Source: UBA2336 sp031395485
GTDB lineage: Bacteria; Bacteroidota; Bacteroidia; Cytophagales; Cyclobacteriaceae
Assembly: GCA_031395485.1 (NCBI GenBank)
Contig: JANNUS010000010.1
Location: forward strand, 124,001 to 188,000
DNA: 64,000 nucleotides
Direction: 5' to 3'
Position numbers and translations under genes: made by a program. How positions within the stretch are numbered: position 1 is the stretch's first letter; the number at the start of each line of letters is the position of its first letter. The notes beneath the pieces are model-generated. The model saw nothing but the letters and a program-made list of their open reading frames with translations, did no database searches and was not told where the DNA came from. This document shows positions 1 to 7,653 of this stretch, one piece after another.

Positions 1-285
1 GGACCGGCCATTCATTATAACTGGAGGTTTTTTTCTATCGGATCTTTTCTCGCTACCATCTTAATTCTTGCCATTTCTTATGGATTCTCATACTACATCA
101 CCAATTTCGGAACATACAATAAGGTGTATGGATCTATTGGCGTACTGATTGCTTTGATGGTGTGGGTACAGCTGGTAACAGTCGTACTGCTAATCGGTTA
201 TGAAATCAATGCCAGTATTCACGATGCCGCCAGGATGCAAGCTATTTGGCATGGGCGAAGATTTAAAGGCGAAAACACATTGTAA
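1..285 (+). CDS. YihY/BrkB-family inner membrane protein, C-terminal part
   Basis: The gene is cut by the left window edge; the last 94 residues are present in frame 1. The segment has two hydrophobic helices, and the stretch with NKVYGSIGVLIALMVW followed by GYEINA matches the conserved end of YihY/BrkB (formerly 'ribonuclease BN') membrane proteins, where a short polar loop precedes the last helix and a G-E-N/L motif. The family is a multi-pass inner membrane protein of unsettled function. The tail after the last helix is short and basic (HGRRFKG). The family call rests only on this C-terminal pattern. Confidence 0.72.
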   Translation, partial: GPAIHYNWRFFSIGSFLATILILAISYGFSYYITNFGTYNKVYGSIGVLIALMVWVQLVTVVLLIGYEINASIHDAARMQAIWHGRRFKGENTL

Positions 286-320
286 GCGTAGGCATTTCTT
301 AATTTCTAAGCCCCATTGAA

Positions 321-486
321 ATGAAAAAGCCTCTCTTGGTTGTTAGTCTTGTGCTAATGGCTACCTCTGTATCCCTTTTGATAATGTCCCCCATAACTAT
401 TCGATCTGTTGATTTTTCTGAAAATTCTTGTGCTTGGAGTTTGTATTGGTGTTTTAGCAACCCAATTTTTAGGAAGAAAATCATAA
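321..486 (+). pseudogene. small two-helix membrane protein, frameshifted in a T-run
   Basis: An ATG at 321 opens a frame encoding a hydrophobic helix (KKPLLVVSLVLMATSVSLLI). Read straight through, it ends at 512 in an unconvincing polar tail. Removing one T from the T5 run at 413-417 joins it to a second hydrophobic helix (LKILVLGVCIGVLATQFLG) and a stop at 484-486, giving a compact protein of about 54 residues with two membrane helices and the stop just before a terminator. I infer either a real frameshift or a homopolymer sequencing error. Function unknown. Confidence 0.45.
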
Positions 487-510
487 TTGAATTCTACGGA
501 GGCCAGCAAT

Positions 511-540
511 AAAAAAGCCCTGACAGAAGTCGGGGCTTTT
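511..540 (+). terminator. rho-independent terminator, probably bidirectional
   Basis: The arms AAAAGCCCTGAC (513-524) and GTCGGGGCTTTT (529-540) pair over 12 positions with one G-T wobble and a 4-nt loop. There are T-runs on both strands. It sits just behind the small membrane gene; on the minus strand it follows a possible decayed tRNA-Ser 3' end at 547-561. Confidence 0.8.
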
Positions 541-634
541 CATTTTAGCAGAGGAGGAGGGTGTTTAAACCTTCTCCTAATGTGTTGAGAATCAATATAG
601 CCGGATTCAGATTGGGGTTATAAAATAATTATTT

Positions 635-660
635 TAGATAATACCGTTCGGTATTATCTA
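635..660. promoter_or_regulatory. TetR-family operator, autoregulatory
   Basis: Perfect 12-bp inverted repeat TAGATAATACCG / CGGTATTATCTA with two central bases. The core ATACC-N4-GGTAT recurs at 1304-1317 and 2410-2423. It lies just upstream of the -7-like box at 666 that precedes the TetR gene, as expected for self-repression. Confidence 0.85.
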
Positions 661-665
661 TTTTC

Positions 666-673
666 TATATTTG
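666..673 (+). promoter_or_regulatory. -7 box (TATATTTG) of the TetR gene
   Basis: Exact match to the Bacteroidota TAnnTTTG element, ending 9 nt before the ATG at 683 and directly behind the operator. No clear -33 TTG is visible at the usual spacing. Confidence 0.55.
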
Positions 674-682
674 ACCGTCACT

Positions 683-1285
683 ATGAAAGAGCTACAATCA
701 AAAGCCGAAAGAACACGTCAATTTATTATTGAAAAAACAGCACCCATATTCAATACTAAAGGATATGCCGGTACCTATTTAAGCGATCTTACAGAAGCAA
801 CCGGATTGACTAAAGGAAGCATCTATGGAAACTTTGAAAATAAGGATGATGTAGCCTTAGCCGCTTTTGACTATAACTTTGGGCGTGTAAATGATTATGT
901 AGCGAAACGAATCCTTGCGCATGAATATTCGGTTGACAGACTGCTTGTTTATCCGAAGGTTTATCGTGATTTTCTGAAAATACCTTTCCTTCAATCAGGT
1001 TGCCCTATCCTTAACACTTCTACCGAGGCTGACGATACTCATCCAAAATTGAAACTAAGAGCAGCCAACGCTTTAGCGCATTGGAAAAGGTCAATTGAAA
1101 ATCAAATAAAGAGAGGTATAGGCCGTATGGAGATAAAGGAAAACACAAATCCAATTGAAATGGCGGTGGTAATTATGGCAATTATTGAAGGTGCAGTAAT
1201 GCAGGCAAAAGTTTCGGGTAAGGCAACTGAGCTGAGAATAGCTATGGACTATTTGGACAAAATGATACTGAGTCTTAGAGTCTAG
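683..1285 (+). CDS. TetR/AcrR-family transcriptional regulator
   Basis: Encodes about 200 residues. The first 60 form a TetR-type helix-turn-helix: an amphipathic helix, then GYAGTYLSDLTEATGLTKGS and the recognition-helix end IYGNFENKDD. The C-terminal half, with GCPILN and a stretch resembling IIEGAVMQAKVSG, looks like the ligand domain of the LmrA/YxaF branch. The ATG at 683 is preferred to a TTG at 671 because HTH spacing is normal from it and the -7 box ends at 673. A perfect palindrome lies upstream and related palindromes precede the next two transcription units, so it probably represses itself and both neighbours. The ligand is unknown; the thiolase and thioesterase in the target operon hint at an acyl-CoA or a toxic electrophile. 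Confidence 0.93.
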   Translation: MKELQSKAERTRQFIIEKTAPIFNTKGYAGTYLSDLTEATGLTKGSIYGNFENKDDVALAAFDYNFGRVNDYVAKRILAHEYSVDRLLVYPKVYRDFLKIPFLQSGCPILNTSTEADDTHPKLKLRAANALAHWKRSIENQIKRGIGRMEIKENTNPIEMAVVIMAIIEGAVMQAKVSGKATELRIAMDYLDKMILSLRV

Positions 1286-1290
1286 TTTTT

Positions 1291-1322
1291 TTTGAAACAT
1301 AATATACCGTAAGGTATTATTC
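1291..1322 (+). promoter_or_regulatory. promoter with TetR operator for the reductase gene
   Basis: A TTTG at 1291-1294 and a TATTATTC at 1315-1322 are -33 and -7 candidates 20 nt apart. The palindrome ATACC-GTAA-GGTAT (1304-1317) sits between them, beginning 9 nt after the TTTG. The operon promoter at 2397-2428 has exactly the same TTTG-to-operator spacing. Confidence 0.65.
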
Positions 1323-1366
1323 AGAAGTGTCAATTATGAACAAAGTAATAGAATAGCGATAATAAG

Positions 1367-2317
1367 ATGAGGACTAGAAAAATAGCAATAATTGGGGTTG
1401 GAGGCGTTGGCGGGTACTTTGGTTTTAAAGTTTCTCGAAGTAACGAGGATAGTAAAATAAATGAAATAACAATTGTAGCTCGTGGAGAAACCTACAAGTT
1501 ACTAAAAGAAAGAGGTCTTGTTCTTTTATCTGCCGAGGAAAATAATGCTACGATAAAACCTCAAAAACTAGTCGAAAATATATTTGATATTCATGAAGCA
1601 GATCTAATTATTATTAGTGTAAAGGAGTACGACCTTAAAAATATTTGCCTTCAATTAAAGAATATTATAAATGTTGAAACAATTATTTTGCCCTTAATGA
1701 ATGGTGTTGATATATACGAAAGAATTAGAGCTATAATACCCAATGGAATCGTTCTTCCCTCTTGCGTATATGTTGCATCGCACATTAAAGAAAAGGGAAT
1801 TATAGAACACAATGGAAATGCAGGAAAGATAATTTTAGGAAAAGACCCATTGCACATTGATTTTGAACCCAAATGGGTAATTGAGTTCTTAAAGGATAGT
1901 GGAATTGATGTTGTCTATAAAGAAAACACACTCTCTGATATTTGGACAAAATTTATCTTTATTGCAAGCTTTGGCCTAGTCACTGCAAGATATAATAAAT
2001 CAATAGGTCAAGTTAATGAGGATTTGAGTTTAAGAGCGCGGACATACTCAATAATGAAAGAAATTAAGACCCTCGCAGAGAATATGGGAGTTCATCTTGA
2101 TGAAAATGTTATCGAACTATCCTTTCAAAAGACATCAAGCTTTCCTTACGCAACACCTACATCTTTGCAATTAGATGTTCAGTCAAGCAAGAAGAGCAAT
2201 GAATTGGAATTATTCGCTGGTTCAATAATCAAATATGGTGAGGTATTTAATATTTCGGTACCTGAAACAGAGAGAATTTGTAACGAAATAAATCAAGGCT
2301 TATCTGTAGAAAATTGA
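1367..2317 (+). CDS. ketopantoate reductase-like protein (2-dehydropantoate 2-reductase family)
   Basis: 316 residues. The N-terminus is a Rossmann nucleotide-binding motif (IGVGGVGGYFG, residues about 9-19), followed by the ApbA/PanE pattern: VKEYDL, LPLMNGVD near residue 105, and WTKFIFIASFGLVTARY, whose Lys is the usual catalytic position. The family reduces 2-dehydropantoate with NADPH in coenzyme A synthesis. Control by a TetR operator, rather than grouping with panB or panC, suggests a specialised paralogue acting on another 2-oxo acid, but that is inference. By eye the gene is more AT-rich than the housekeeping genes to its right, so it may have been acquired. Confidence 0.87.
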   Translation: MRTRKIAIIGVGGVGGYFGFKVSRSNEDSKINEITIVARGETYKLLKERGLVLLSAEENNATIKPQKLVENIFDIHEADLIIISVKEYDLKNICLQLKNIINVETIILPLMNGVDIYERIRAIIPNGIVLPSCVYVASHIKEKGIIEHNGNAGKIILGKDPLHIDFEPKWVIEFLKDSGIDVVYKENTLSDIWTKFIFIASFGLVTARYNKSIGQVNEDLSLRARTYSIMKEIKTLAENMGVHLDENVIELSFQKTSSFPYATPTSLQLDVQSSKKSNELELFAGSIIKYGEVFNISVPETERICNEINQGLSVEN

Positions 2318-2396
2318 AATTACATTAAGAGAAACGAATGGTAGTTAATACAGCTTTGAGGATGTTTTTTATAAACTAAGTTTGGAGGTTCATTTT

Positions 2397-2428
2397 TTTG
2401 TTATTTAATATACCGTACGGTATATATA
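2397..2428 (+). promoter_or_regulatory. promoter with TetR operator for the DinB-thiolase operon
   Basis: TTTG at 2397-2400 and TATATATA at 2421-2428 flank a perfect 18-bp palindrome (2408-2425) with the core ATACC-GTAC-GGTAT. An operator filling the spacer between promoter boxes is the classic layout for repression. Confidence 0.75.
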
Positions 2429-2455
2429 GAATGTGAAACATTTAAAAAATAAAAT

Positions 2456-2953
2456 ATGGAAATTAAGTCAATAGCAGAATTTATAAAGTATTACGAGCGG
2501 ACACGTGAGATAACCAATCGTGTAATAGCTGTAATCCCTCATGATAAAATTGACTGGACATATAGGCCTGGAAAATTTACGATTGGTGACCTGATTCGCC
2601 ATATAGCTGCAATTGAGCGATATGTTTTCATGGAAGGAATACAAGGGAATAGACCAGCCTACAAGGGATGCAGAAAGGAACTGGCTGATGGCTATCAAAA
2701 CATCGTTAGCTACTTCAATGAAATGCACAGGCAATCCATTGAAATTTTGAGTGCTATGAACGATGATGACTTACTTAAAGAAGTCAAAACCTTAGATGGT
2801 AAGATTACCACAGTGAGCAATTTTTTGAAACCATTGATTGTGCATGAGGTTCATCACAGGGGGGCATTGTGCTTATACCTCAATCTGCTTGGTGTCAATA
2901 CTCCACCATTATTAGGGCTAATGGAAGAGCAAGTAATTGAACTTAGTAAGTAA
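2456..2953 (+). CDS. DinB-family protein
   Basis: 165 residues with the four-helix DinB/YfiT pattern. His in the first conserved helix (DLIRHIAAIERYVF, residues about 43-56) and HEVHHRGAL near residue 135 would supply the three-His metal site typical of the superfamily. Members include metal-dependent thiol S-transferases such as bacillithiol transferases, and Bacteroidota are known bacillithiol producers. It is the first gene of the TetR-controlled operon; its stop lies 7 nt before the thiolase ATG. Two other DinB-fold genes lie in the same operon, so a detoxification role is attractive but unproven. Confidence 0.9.
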   Translation: MEIKSIAEFIKYYERTREITNRVIAVIPHDKIDWTYRPGKFTIGDLIRHIAAIERYVFMEGIQGNRPAYKGCRKELADGYQNIVSYFNEMHRQSIEILSAMNDDDLLKEVKTLDGKITTVSNFLKPLIVHEVHHRGALCLYLNLLGVNTPPLLGLMEEQVIELSK

Positions 2954-2960
2954 AGCAAAA

Positions 2961-4133
2961 ATGAAAGAGGTATTCATTGTATCCGCTAAGCGAACTCCAA
3001 TAGGTGGTTTTCTTGGTGCGTTAACAAGTTTTTCTGCCCCAGATTTGGGAGCAATAGCAATTGCCGAAGCCTATAAAGCTGTTGGAATTGACGCATCAGA
3101 AATTGATTCTGTGTATTTCGGCAATGTGCTTTCTGCAAATTTAGGTCAAGCGCCCGCCAGGCAAGCGGCAAAACTTGCAGGAGTTCCAAATGAAGTTGAC
3201 AGTACGACAATCAACAAGGTGTGCTCTTCGGGATTAAAAGCAGTCAGTATAGCGGCTCAGCAAATTCAGCTTGGATTGGAAAACATAATTATTGCTGGTG
3301 GCATGGAAAGCATGAGTAATGCACCGCATTACTTGAATTTGCGTAAGACAATAAAACTTGGACATGATCAATTTACAGATGGATTGCTGAAAGATGGACT
3401 AACTGATGTCTACAGCAATTTTCACATGGGAAAGGCCGCGGAACTATGCGTAAGCAAATACAATCTAACAAGAGAACAACAAGATGAATTTGCATTAGCT
3501 TCTTATGAAAAAGCATCAATTGCTTTTAAGAACGGAAAATTCAAAAATGAAATTGTTTCAATAAAACTAAAAGGAAAGAATAATGAAATATTATTTAGTG
3601 AAGATGAGGATATTTCAAAAGTAATTCCGGATAAGGTTTCAAAACTAAAACCTGTTTTCGTAGAAAATGGAACAATAACGGCAGCAAATGCAAGTAATCT
3701 AAACGATGGAGCGGCAGCACTCCTATTAGTTTCAAAAGAAATTTTAGAGAAGCGTAATTTAAAACCACTCGCCAAGGTTATTTCCTATGCAGATGCTTCA
3801 CAAGCACCTGAATGGTTTACTACTTCGCCATCTGTGGCAATTTCAAAAGCATTGAAACAAGCAAACCTTAGTATTAGCGATATTGATTTTTTTGAAATTA
3901 ATGAGGCCTATGCTGCTGTGGTATTAGCCAATCAGCAAATTCTGAGCATAAAGAAGGAAAAAACAAATATGTATGGTGGTGCAGTAGCCATGGGGCATCC
4001 ACTTGGTGCTTCTGGAGCAAGAATTCTATGCACACTCATTTCTGTTCTAAAACAGGAAGGCGGCAAATATGGAGTTGCTGCGATTTGCAATGGAGGTGGT
4101 GGTGCATCCGCAATGATTTTGGAAAAACTATAA
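2961..4133 (+). CDS. thiolase / acetyl-CoA C-acyltransferase
   Basis: 390 residues, the normal thiolase length. The catalytic set is present: nucleophile Cys88 in NKVCSSGLKA, His346 in GHPLGASGAR and Cys376 in CNGGGGAS. These enzymes condense two acyl-CoA molecules or cleave a 3-ketoacyl-CoA. The residues cannot tell biosynthetic acetoacetyl-CoA thiolase from a degradative enzyme. The ATG at 2961 is chosen because family members begin with a sequence like KEVFIVSAKRTPIGGF. The gene is flanked by a DinB gene and a hotdog thioesterase in one operon, a pairing that suggests making or draining a short acyl-CoA. Confidence 0.95.
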   Translation: MKEVFIVSAKRTPIGGFLGALTSFSAPDLGAIAIAEAYKAVGIDASEIDSVYFGNVLSANLGQAPARQAAKLAGVPNEVDSTTINKVCSSGLKAVSIAAQQIQLGLENIIIAGGMESMSNAPHYLNLRKTIKLGHDQFTDGLLKDGLTDVYSNFHMGKAAELCVSKYNLTREQQDEFALASYEKASIAFKNGKFKNEIVSIKLKGKNNEILFSEDEDISKVIPDKVSKLKPVFVENGTITAANASNLNDGAAALLLVSKEILEKRNLKPLAKVISYADASQAPEWFTTSPSVAISKALKQANLSISDIDFFEINEAYAAVVLANQQILSIKKEKTNMYGGAVAMGHPLGASGARILCTLISVLKQEGGKYGVAAICNGGGGASAMILEKL

Positions 4134-4144
4134 CAAATTATTCT

Positions 4145-4630
4145 ATGAGCCAATTAAAGAAAGTGCTGGAGAGCAATATGAAAATTCGATTTCATGATTG
4201 CGACCCATTCAACCATCTCAACAACTCACGGTATTTGGATTATTTTATGACTGCCCGTGGAGACCAGTTAGTGGATAATTACAACTTTGATATATACAAA
4301 ATAGCCCAAGAAAAAGGCGTGAGCTGGGTAATGGCACAAACCCAAATCTCGTATCTATCACCCGCCTGGCTTATGGAAGAAGTTGTTATCGAAACACAAC
4401 TCCTTGCCTGTTCAGAAAAAAGTTTACATATGGAAGCCTTCATGTGGAATAAAGACAAATCGAATTTAAAAACAATTATGTGGGTAAAACTGGTGCACTA
4501 TAATCTGAAAGCAAAAAAAAGCCATATACACGATGAAGGCCTGATGGCATTCTTCACACAAATCGTAAATCCTTTGCCTCATGAAGCTGGTTTCGAAGAA
4601 AGAATTAAGTCATTAAAAACTATCGTATGA
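4145..4630 (+). CDS. acyl-CoA thioesterase, 4HBT hotdog family
   Basis: 161 residues. The N-terminal motif IRFHDCDPFNHLNNSRYLDY is the diagnostic 4-hydroxybenzoyl-CoA-thioesterase signature, with the catalytic Asp in the D-C-D-P-F-N-H block. It should hydrolyse an acyl-CoA thioester to the free acid and CoA. The ATG at 4145 is selected because an upstream extension would run into the thiolase and is not hotdog-like. The gene starts 12 nt after the thiolase stop and its stop overlaps the start of the next gene by 4 nt, so the products are probably co-translated. Confidence 0.9.
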   Translation: MSQLKKVLESNMKIRFHDCDPFNHLNNSRYLDYFMTARGDQLVDNYNFDIYKIAQEKGVSWVMAQTQISYLSPAWLMEEVVIETQLLACSEKSLHMEAFMWNKDKSNLKTIMWVKLVHYNLKAKKSHIHDEGLMAFFTQIVNPLPHEAGFEERIKSLKTIV

Positions 4631-5166
4631 AAACATTGCATCTCATTCTCCTTTCATTGTTATCGCTCTTCGCTAACGCTCAAACTTTTACCCTGAAGTC
4701 AAACGAAATTGGAGGGCAGGCTGCTGCTCAACAACTTTTTAATGGTTTTGACTGTACCGGTGCTAATATTTCTCCACAACTGAACTGGGAAAATCCGCCT
4801 GTAGGCACGAACAGTTTTGCCATTACCATATATGATGAAGATGCTCCTACTGGCAGTGGTTGGTGGCATTGGTTAATTTTTGATATTGACAAAAACGTGG
4901 CTGAACTTAAATCAAATTCAGGCAACCTCAAATCTGGTCTGGCTCCACAAGGTGCTGTTCAAAGTAAAACCGATTTTGGGGTATCGGGCTACGGTGGTCC
5001 CTGTCCACCGCAAGGTGATGGTAGTCATCGCTATGTAGTTACTGTTCATGCTCTGAAAATTGAAAAACTAGGTTTGGAAGCAACCGCAAATCCTGCGCTT
5101 GTGGGATTTATGTTGGGGGAACATACCATTGAAAAAGCATCTCTCATTTTTTACCATAAACGATAG
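4627..5166 (+). CDS. YbhB/YbcL-type PEBP (Raf kinase inhibitor-like) protein, exported
   Basis: 179 residues. A Sec signal peptide of about 18 residues (hydrophobic run ending FANAQ) is followed by a phosphatidylethanolamine-binding-protein fold: SPQLNWENPPVGTNSFAITI, YDEDAPTGSGWWHW and GYGGPCPPQGDGSHRYVVTV mark the anion-binding pocket. Bacterial members bind small anionic or lipid ligands, but their biology is poorly known. The gene overlaps the thioesterase by 4 nt (ATGA) and ends 2 nt before the next ATG, so it sits inside the operon. Confidence 0.92.
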   Translation: MKTLHLILLSLLSLFANAQTFTLKSNEIGGQAAAQQLFNGFDCTGANISPQLNWENPPVGTNSFAITIYDEDAPTGSGWWHWLIFDIDKNVAELKSNSGNLKSGLAPQGAVQSKTDFGVSGYGGPCPPQGDGSHRYVVTVHALKIEKLGLEATANPALVGFMLGEHTIEKASLIFYHKR

Positions 5167-5168
5167 AC

Positions 5169-5747
5169 ATGAATAATCATTACCTGGAGAGTGCCATCAA
5201 ACAATTTCAATATTATAAGATGCTGGGTGAAAAGGCGATGGTGCAAATCCCTGACGAAAAGTTATTCTGGCAGCAGAATAACGATAGTAATAGCATTGCC
5301 ACAATCGTAAAACATCTTACCGGAAATATGCATAGCCGATGGACCGATTTTCTAACCACCGATGGTGAGAAAGTGTGGCGAAACCGAGATAATGAATTCG
5401 AGAATGCTTTTCATTCTAAAGATGACATAATGAAGATATGGTTATCCGGTTGGGAAGTTTGTTTGGAAACTTTGAGGGCATTAAGAGAATCTGATCTTGA
5501 AAAGACAATCTATATCCGCAATCAAGGACACACAGTGATGGAAGCCATTAATCGTCAATTGGCACACTACCCCTATCACGTAGGCCAAATTGTATTTATC
5601 GCCAAGATGTTTGCGCCACATTGGGAATCGCTTTCTATTCCCAAAGGAAATTCAACAAGTTACAATGAGTCTAAGTTTCGTCAAGACAAACATCGTGAAC
5701 ATTTTAGTGATGAGCACTTAAGCAATACTAGTAGTGTTAAAAATTAA
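5169..5747 (+). CDS. DUF1572 family protein (DinB-like fold)
   Basis: 192 residues. The sequence LESAIKQFQYYKMLGEKAMVQI, then a SIATIVKHLTGNMHSRWTDFL block and AHYPYHVGQIVFIAKM, is typical of DUF1572, a distant DinB relative with His residues at the three metal positions (KHLTGN, AHYPYHVGQ). No substrate is known. It follows the PEBP gene after 2 nt and belongs to the same unit. It is the second of three DinB-superfamily genes in this operon. The last 20 residues are polar and look disordered. Confidence 0.87.
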   Translation: MNNHYLESAIKQFQYYKMLGEKAMVQIPDEKLFWQQNNDSNSIATIVKHLTGNMHSRWTDFLTTDGEKVWRNRDNEFENAFHSKDDIMKIWLSGWEVCLETLRALRESDLEKTIYIRNQGHTVMEAINRQLAHYPYHVGQIVFIAKMFAPHWESLSIPKGNSTSYNESKFRQDKHREHFSDEHLSNTSSVKN

Positions 5748-5763
5748 GTCCTCTATTTAAGAA

Positions 5764-6291
5764 ATGACTATGATATATAAAGTTGAAAAGGCGATAGAAG
5801 TATTGAGCCAAACACCACTCGTGCTCGAAACTATGCTTACCGGATTATCTAAAGAGTGGACTCATAATAATGAAGGGCCCGGTACATGGAGCCCATTCGA
5901 GGTAGTAGGTCATTTGATTGTTAATGAAGAAACAAATTTTCTTCCACGTGCTCAATTAATTCTTACTAACCAAGAGCCTAGACACTTATCCCCGGTTAGC
6001 ATGACAGCTCATTTTGAAAGGTTCAATATTATTTCAATCGATACGCTACTCCATATGTTTAAAGATTTAAGAAAGCAAAATGTAGTGATACTGAAATCGC
6101 TTATTATCTCTAATGAAGATTTTACCAAAACGGCTATCCATCCAGAAGTGGGCACAGTTCAGCTATCTAATGTACTATCAGCTTGGGTGGCACATGATCT
6201 CATTCATATAGGTCAAGTATCACGCGTTATGGCGAAGCAATACAAAAATGAGGTTGGGCCTTTTATCAAATTCTTCACACGGCTGCAATAG
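5764..6291 (+). CDS. DinB-family protein
   Basis: 175 residues. WSPFEVVGHLIVNEETNFLPR and a C-terminal VAHDLIHIGQVSRVMAKQY carry the conserved His and Asp positions of the DinB/YfiT superfamily. It begins 16 nt after the DUF1572 stop; a second in-frame ATG two codons downstream (5770) is an equal alternative. As for the two other DinB-fold genes in this operon, a thiol-transferase or metal-dependent hydrolase activity is possible, but the sequence does not name the substrate. Confidence 0.87.
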   Translation: MTMIYKVEKAIEVLSQTPLVLETMLTGLSKEWTHNNEGPGTWSPFEVVGHLIVNEETNFLPRAQLILTNQEPRHLSPVSMTAHFERFNIISIDTLLHMFKDLRKQNVVILKSLIISNEDFTKTAIHPEVGTVQLSNVLSAWVAHDLIHIGQVSRVMAKQYKNEVGPFIKFFTRLQ

Positions 6292-6325
6292 TTGTACCCC
6301 CAATCAACTTAACTCAAGCAATCTT

Positions 6326-6841
6326 ATGAATCAAACCATTCTTCCTGCAACAATTGAAGATTTATCAACGGTAATAAATCTTTTTGACAGGGCCATTCAA
6401 TACCAAAAAGAAAATAATTACATCGGCTGGAAAAGTATGGATAAGCAATTTATTGAAACCGATATCCGGCAGGGTCTATTATATAAGATATTATCAGAGG
6501 ATAAGATACTTGGTATTTTCTGTGTTTGTTTTATTGATCAACTCATTTGGCGGGAGAGGGAAAAAGGTGACGCCATCTACCTTCATCGTATTGTCTTAAA
6601 CAGGGAATATCAAGGCTCAAAAATATTCAGAACAGTATTACACTGGGCAATAGATCAATCCAGGAAAAGGAACTTTAAATACGTGCGAATGGATACCTGG
6701 GCAGCAAACTCAAAACTTATCGACTATTATAAAGAATACGGGTTTCGTTTCATTGAGAACTATACAACAAAAGATACCATGGACTTACCCGTGCAGCATC
6801 GCAACCTAAATGTTGCTTTGCTGGAATTTGAAGTAAGTTAG
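6326..6841 (+). CDS. GNAT-family N-acetyltransferase
   Basis: 171 residues. The order is ATIEDLSTVINLFDRA at the N-terminus, a strand with ILGIFCVCF, then IYLHRIVLNREYQGSKIFRTVLHWAID, where the Q/R-x-x-G acetyl-CoA pyrophosphate loop is recognisable though degenerate, and RMDTWAANSKLIDYYKEYGFRFI, a standard GNAT motif B with the N-x-x-L-x-x-x-Y pattern. It probably acetylates a small molecule or peptide. The ATG at 6326 is used because a longer frame would overlap the DinB gene with an unrelated tail. It is in the TetR-controlled operon. Confidence 0.87.
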   Translation: MNQTILPATIEDLSTVINLFDRAIQYQKENNYIGWKSMDKQFIETDIRQGLLYKILSEDKILGIFCVCFIDQLIWREREKGDAIYLHRIVLNREYQGSKIFRTVLHWAIDQSRKRNFKYVRMDTWAANSKLIDYYKEYGFRFIENYTTKDTMDLPVQHRNLNVALLEFEVS

Positions 6842-6856
6842 ATAACTGCACAGACT

Positions 6857-7621
6857 ATGTTGAGATTTATTATCATAGGTTATTTTGTTGTTTTTGTCTG
6901 CAGTGATCAACTAAGGGCTCAACCAAAAGACAGCACATTGTCGATTAAAAGTATTCTTACCGTTACAAATAATGGGTTTGCCATTGTTCCGGCTTTTTCC
7001 CTCGGCAATCCTGCATTCTTATTTGATTTAGCAATCGCTAACAGGAAATTTAGTTTTGAGCCGCAATTTCGGTATTCGTTAGATGGCAAGCCATGGATTT
7101 TCAATTTTAACTTTAGATACAAACTGTTGAATAAAGGCAGAACTCAATTAGCAATTGGAAGTTATCTACCAGCATTAAACTTTGTGGAGAAAAAAATAGA
7201 TCTAAATGGTGTTGTACAAGAAATACAAATCGTTCGAAGATTTGTATCTGGCGAGCTATTGATTAACCACAGGATTACTAAAAACAGCACTGCCGGAATC
7301 TACTATTTGCAAGGTCGCGGTTTTCAATCTGATGGACCACGAAATATTTCTTATCTCGCCTTGCGCGCGAGTTTTTTTAAGATCAAGTTATACAAAACAC
7401 TGTATGCTGAATTCAATCCTCAACTCTATTATTTGATCGTAAATGAGGATAGTGGAGTTTATGTAAATGAAACCATCCGGATTAGCATAAAGAATTTTCC
7501 TATATCAATTTCAAGCACTATCAATAAAGCGATACAATCAAAAATACCGGCACGGGACTTTGATTGGAATCTATCGGTCAGCTATTCCATAAGCCGAGAG
7601 TATCTGATGAATAAGCAATGA
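6857..7621 (+). CDS. exported hypothetical protein, probable outer-membrane beta-barrel
   Basis: 254 residues. A signal peptide of about 21 residues ends at a likely cleavage near LRAQ. The rest alternates short amphipathic strands and turns (FSFEPQFRYSLDGKPWIFNFNFRYKL) with aromatic ends, which suggests a small barrel. No family was recognised. It starts 15 nt after the acetyltransferase stop and is probably the end of the same operon, where an envelope protein would fit an efflux or sensing role; that is only context. Confidence 0.62.
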   Translation: MLRFIIIGYFVVFVCSDQLRAQPKDSTLSIKSILTVTNNGFAIVPAFSLGNPAFLFDLAIANRKFSFEPQFRYSLDGKPWIFNFNFRYKLLNKGRTQLAIGSYLPALNFVEKKIDLNGVVQEIQIVRRFVSGELLINHRITKNSTAGIYYLQGRGFQSDGPRNISYLALRASFFKIKLYKTLYAEFNPQLYYLIVNEDSGVYVNETIRISIKNFPISISSTINKAIQSKIPARDFDWNLSVSYSISREYLMNKQ

Positions 7622-7653
7622 TCATTCAAAGCCTTATACCTTAATCCCGAAAT

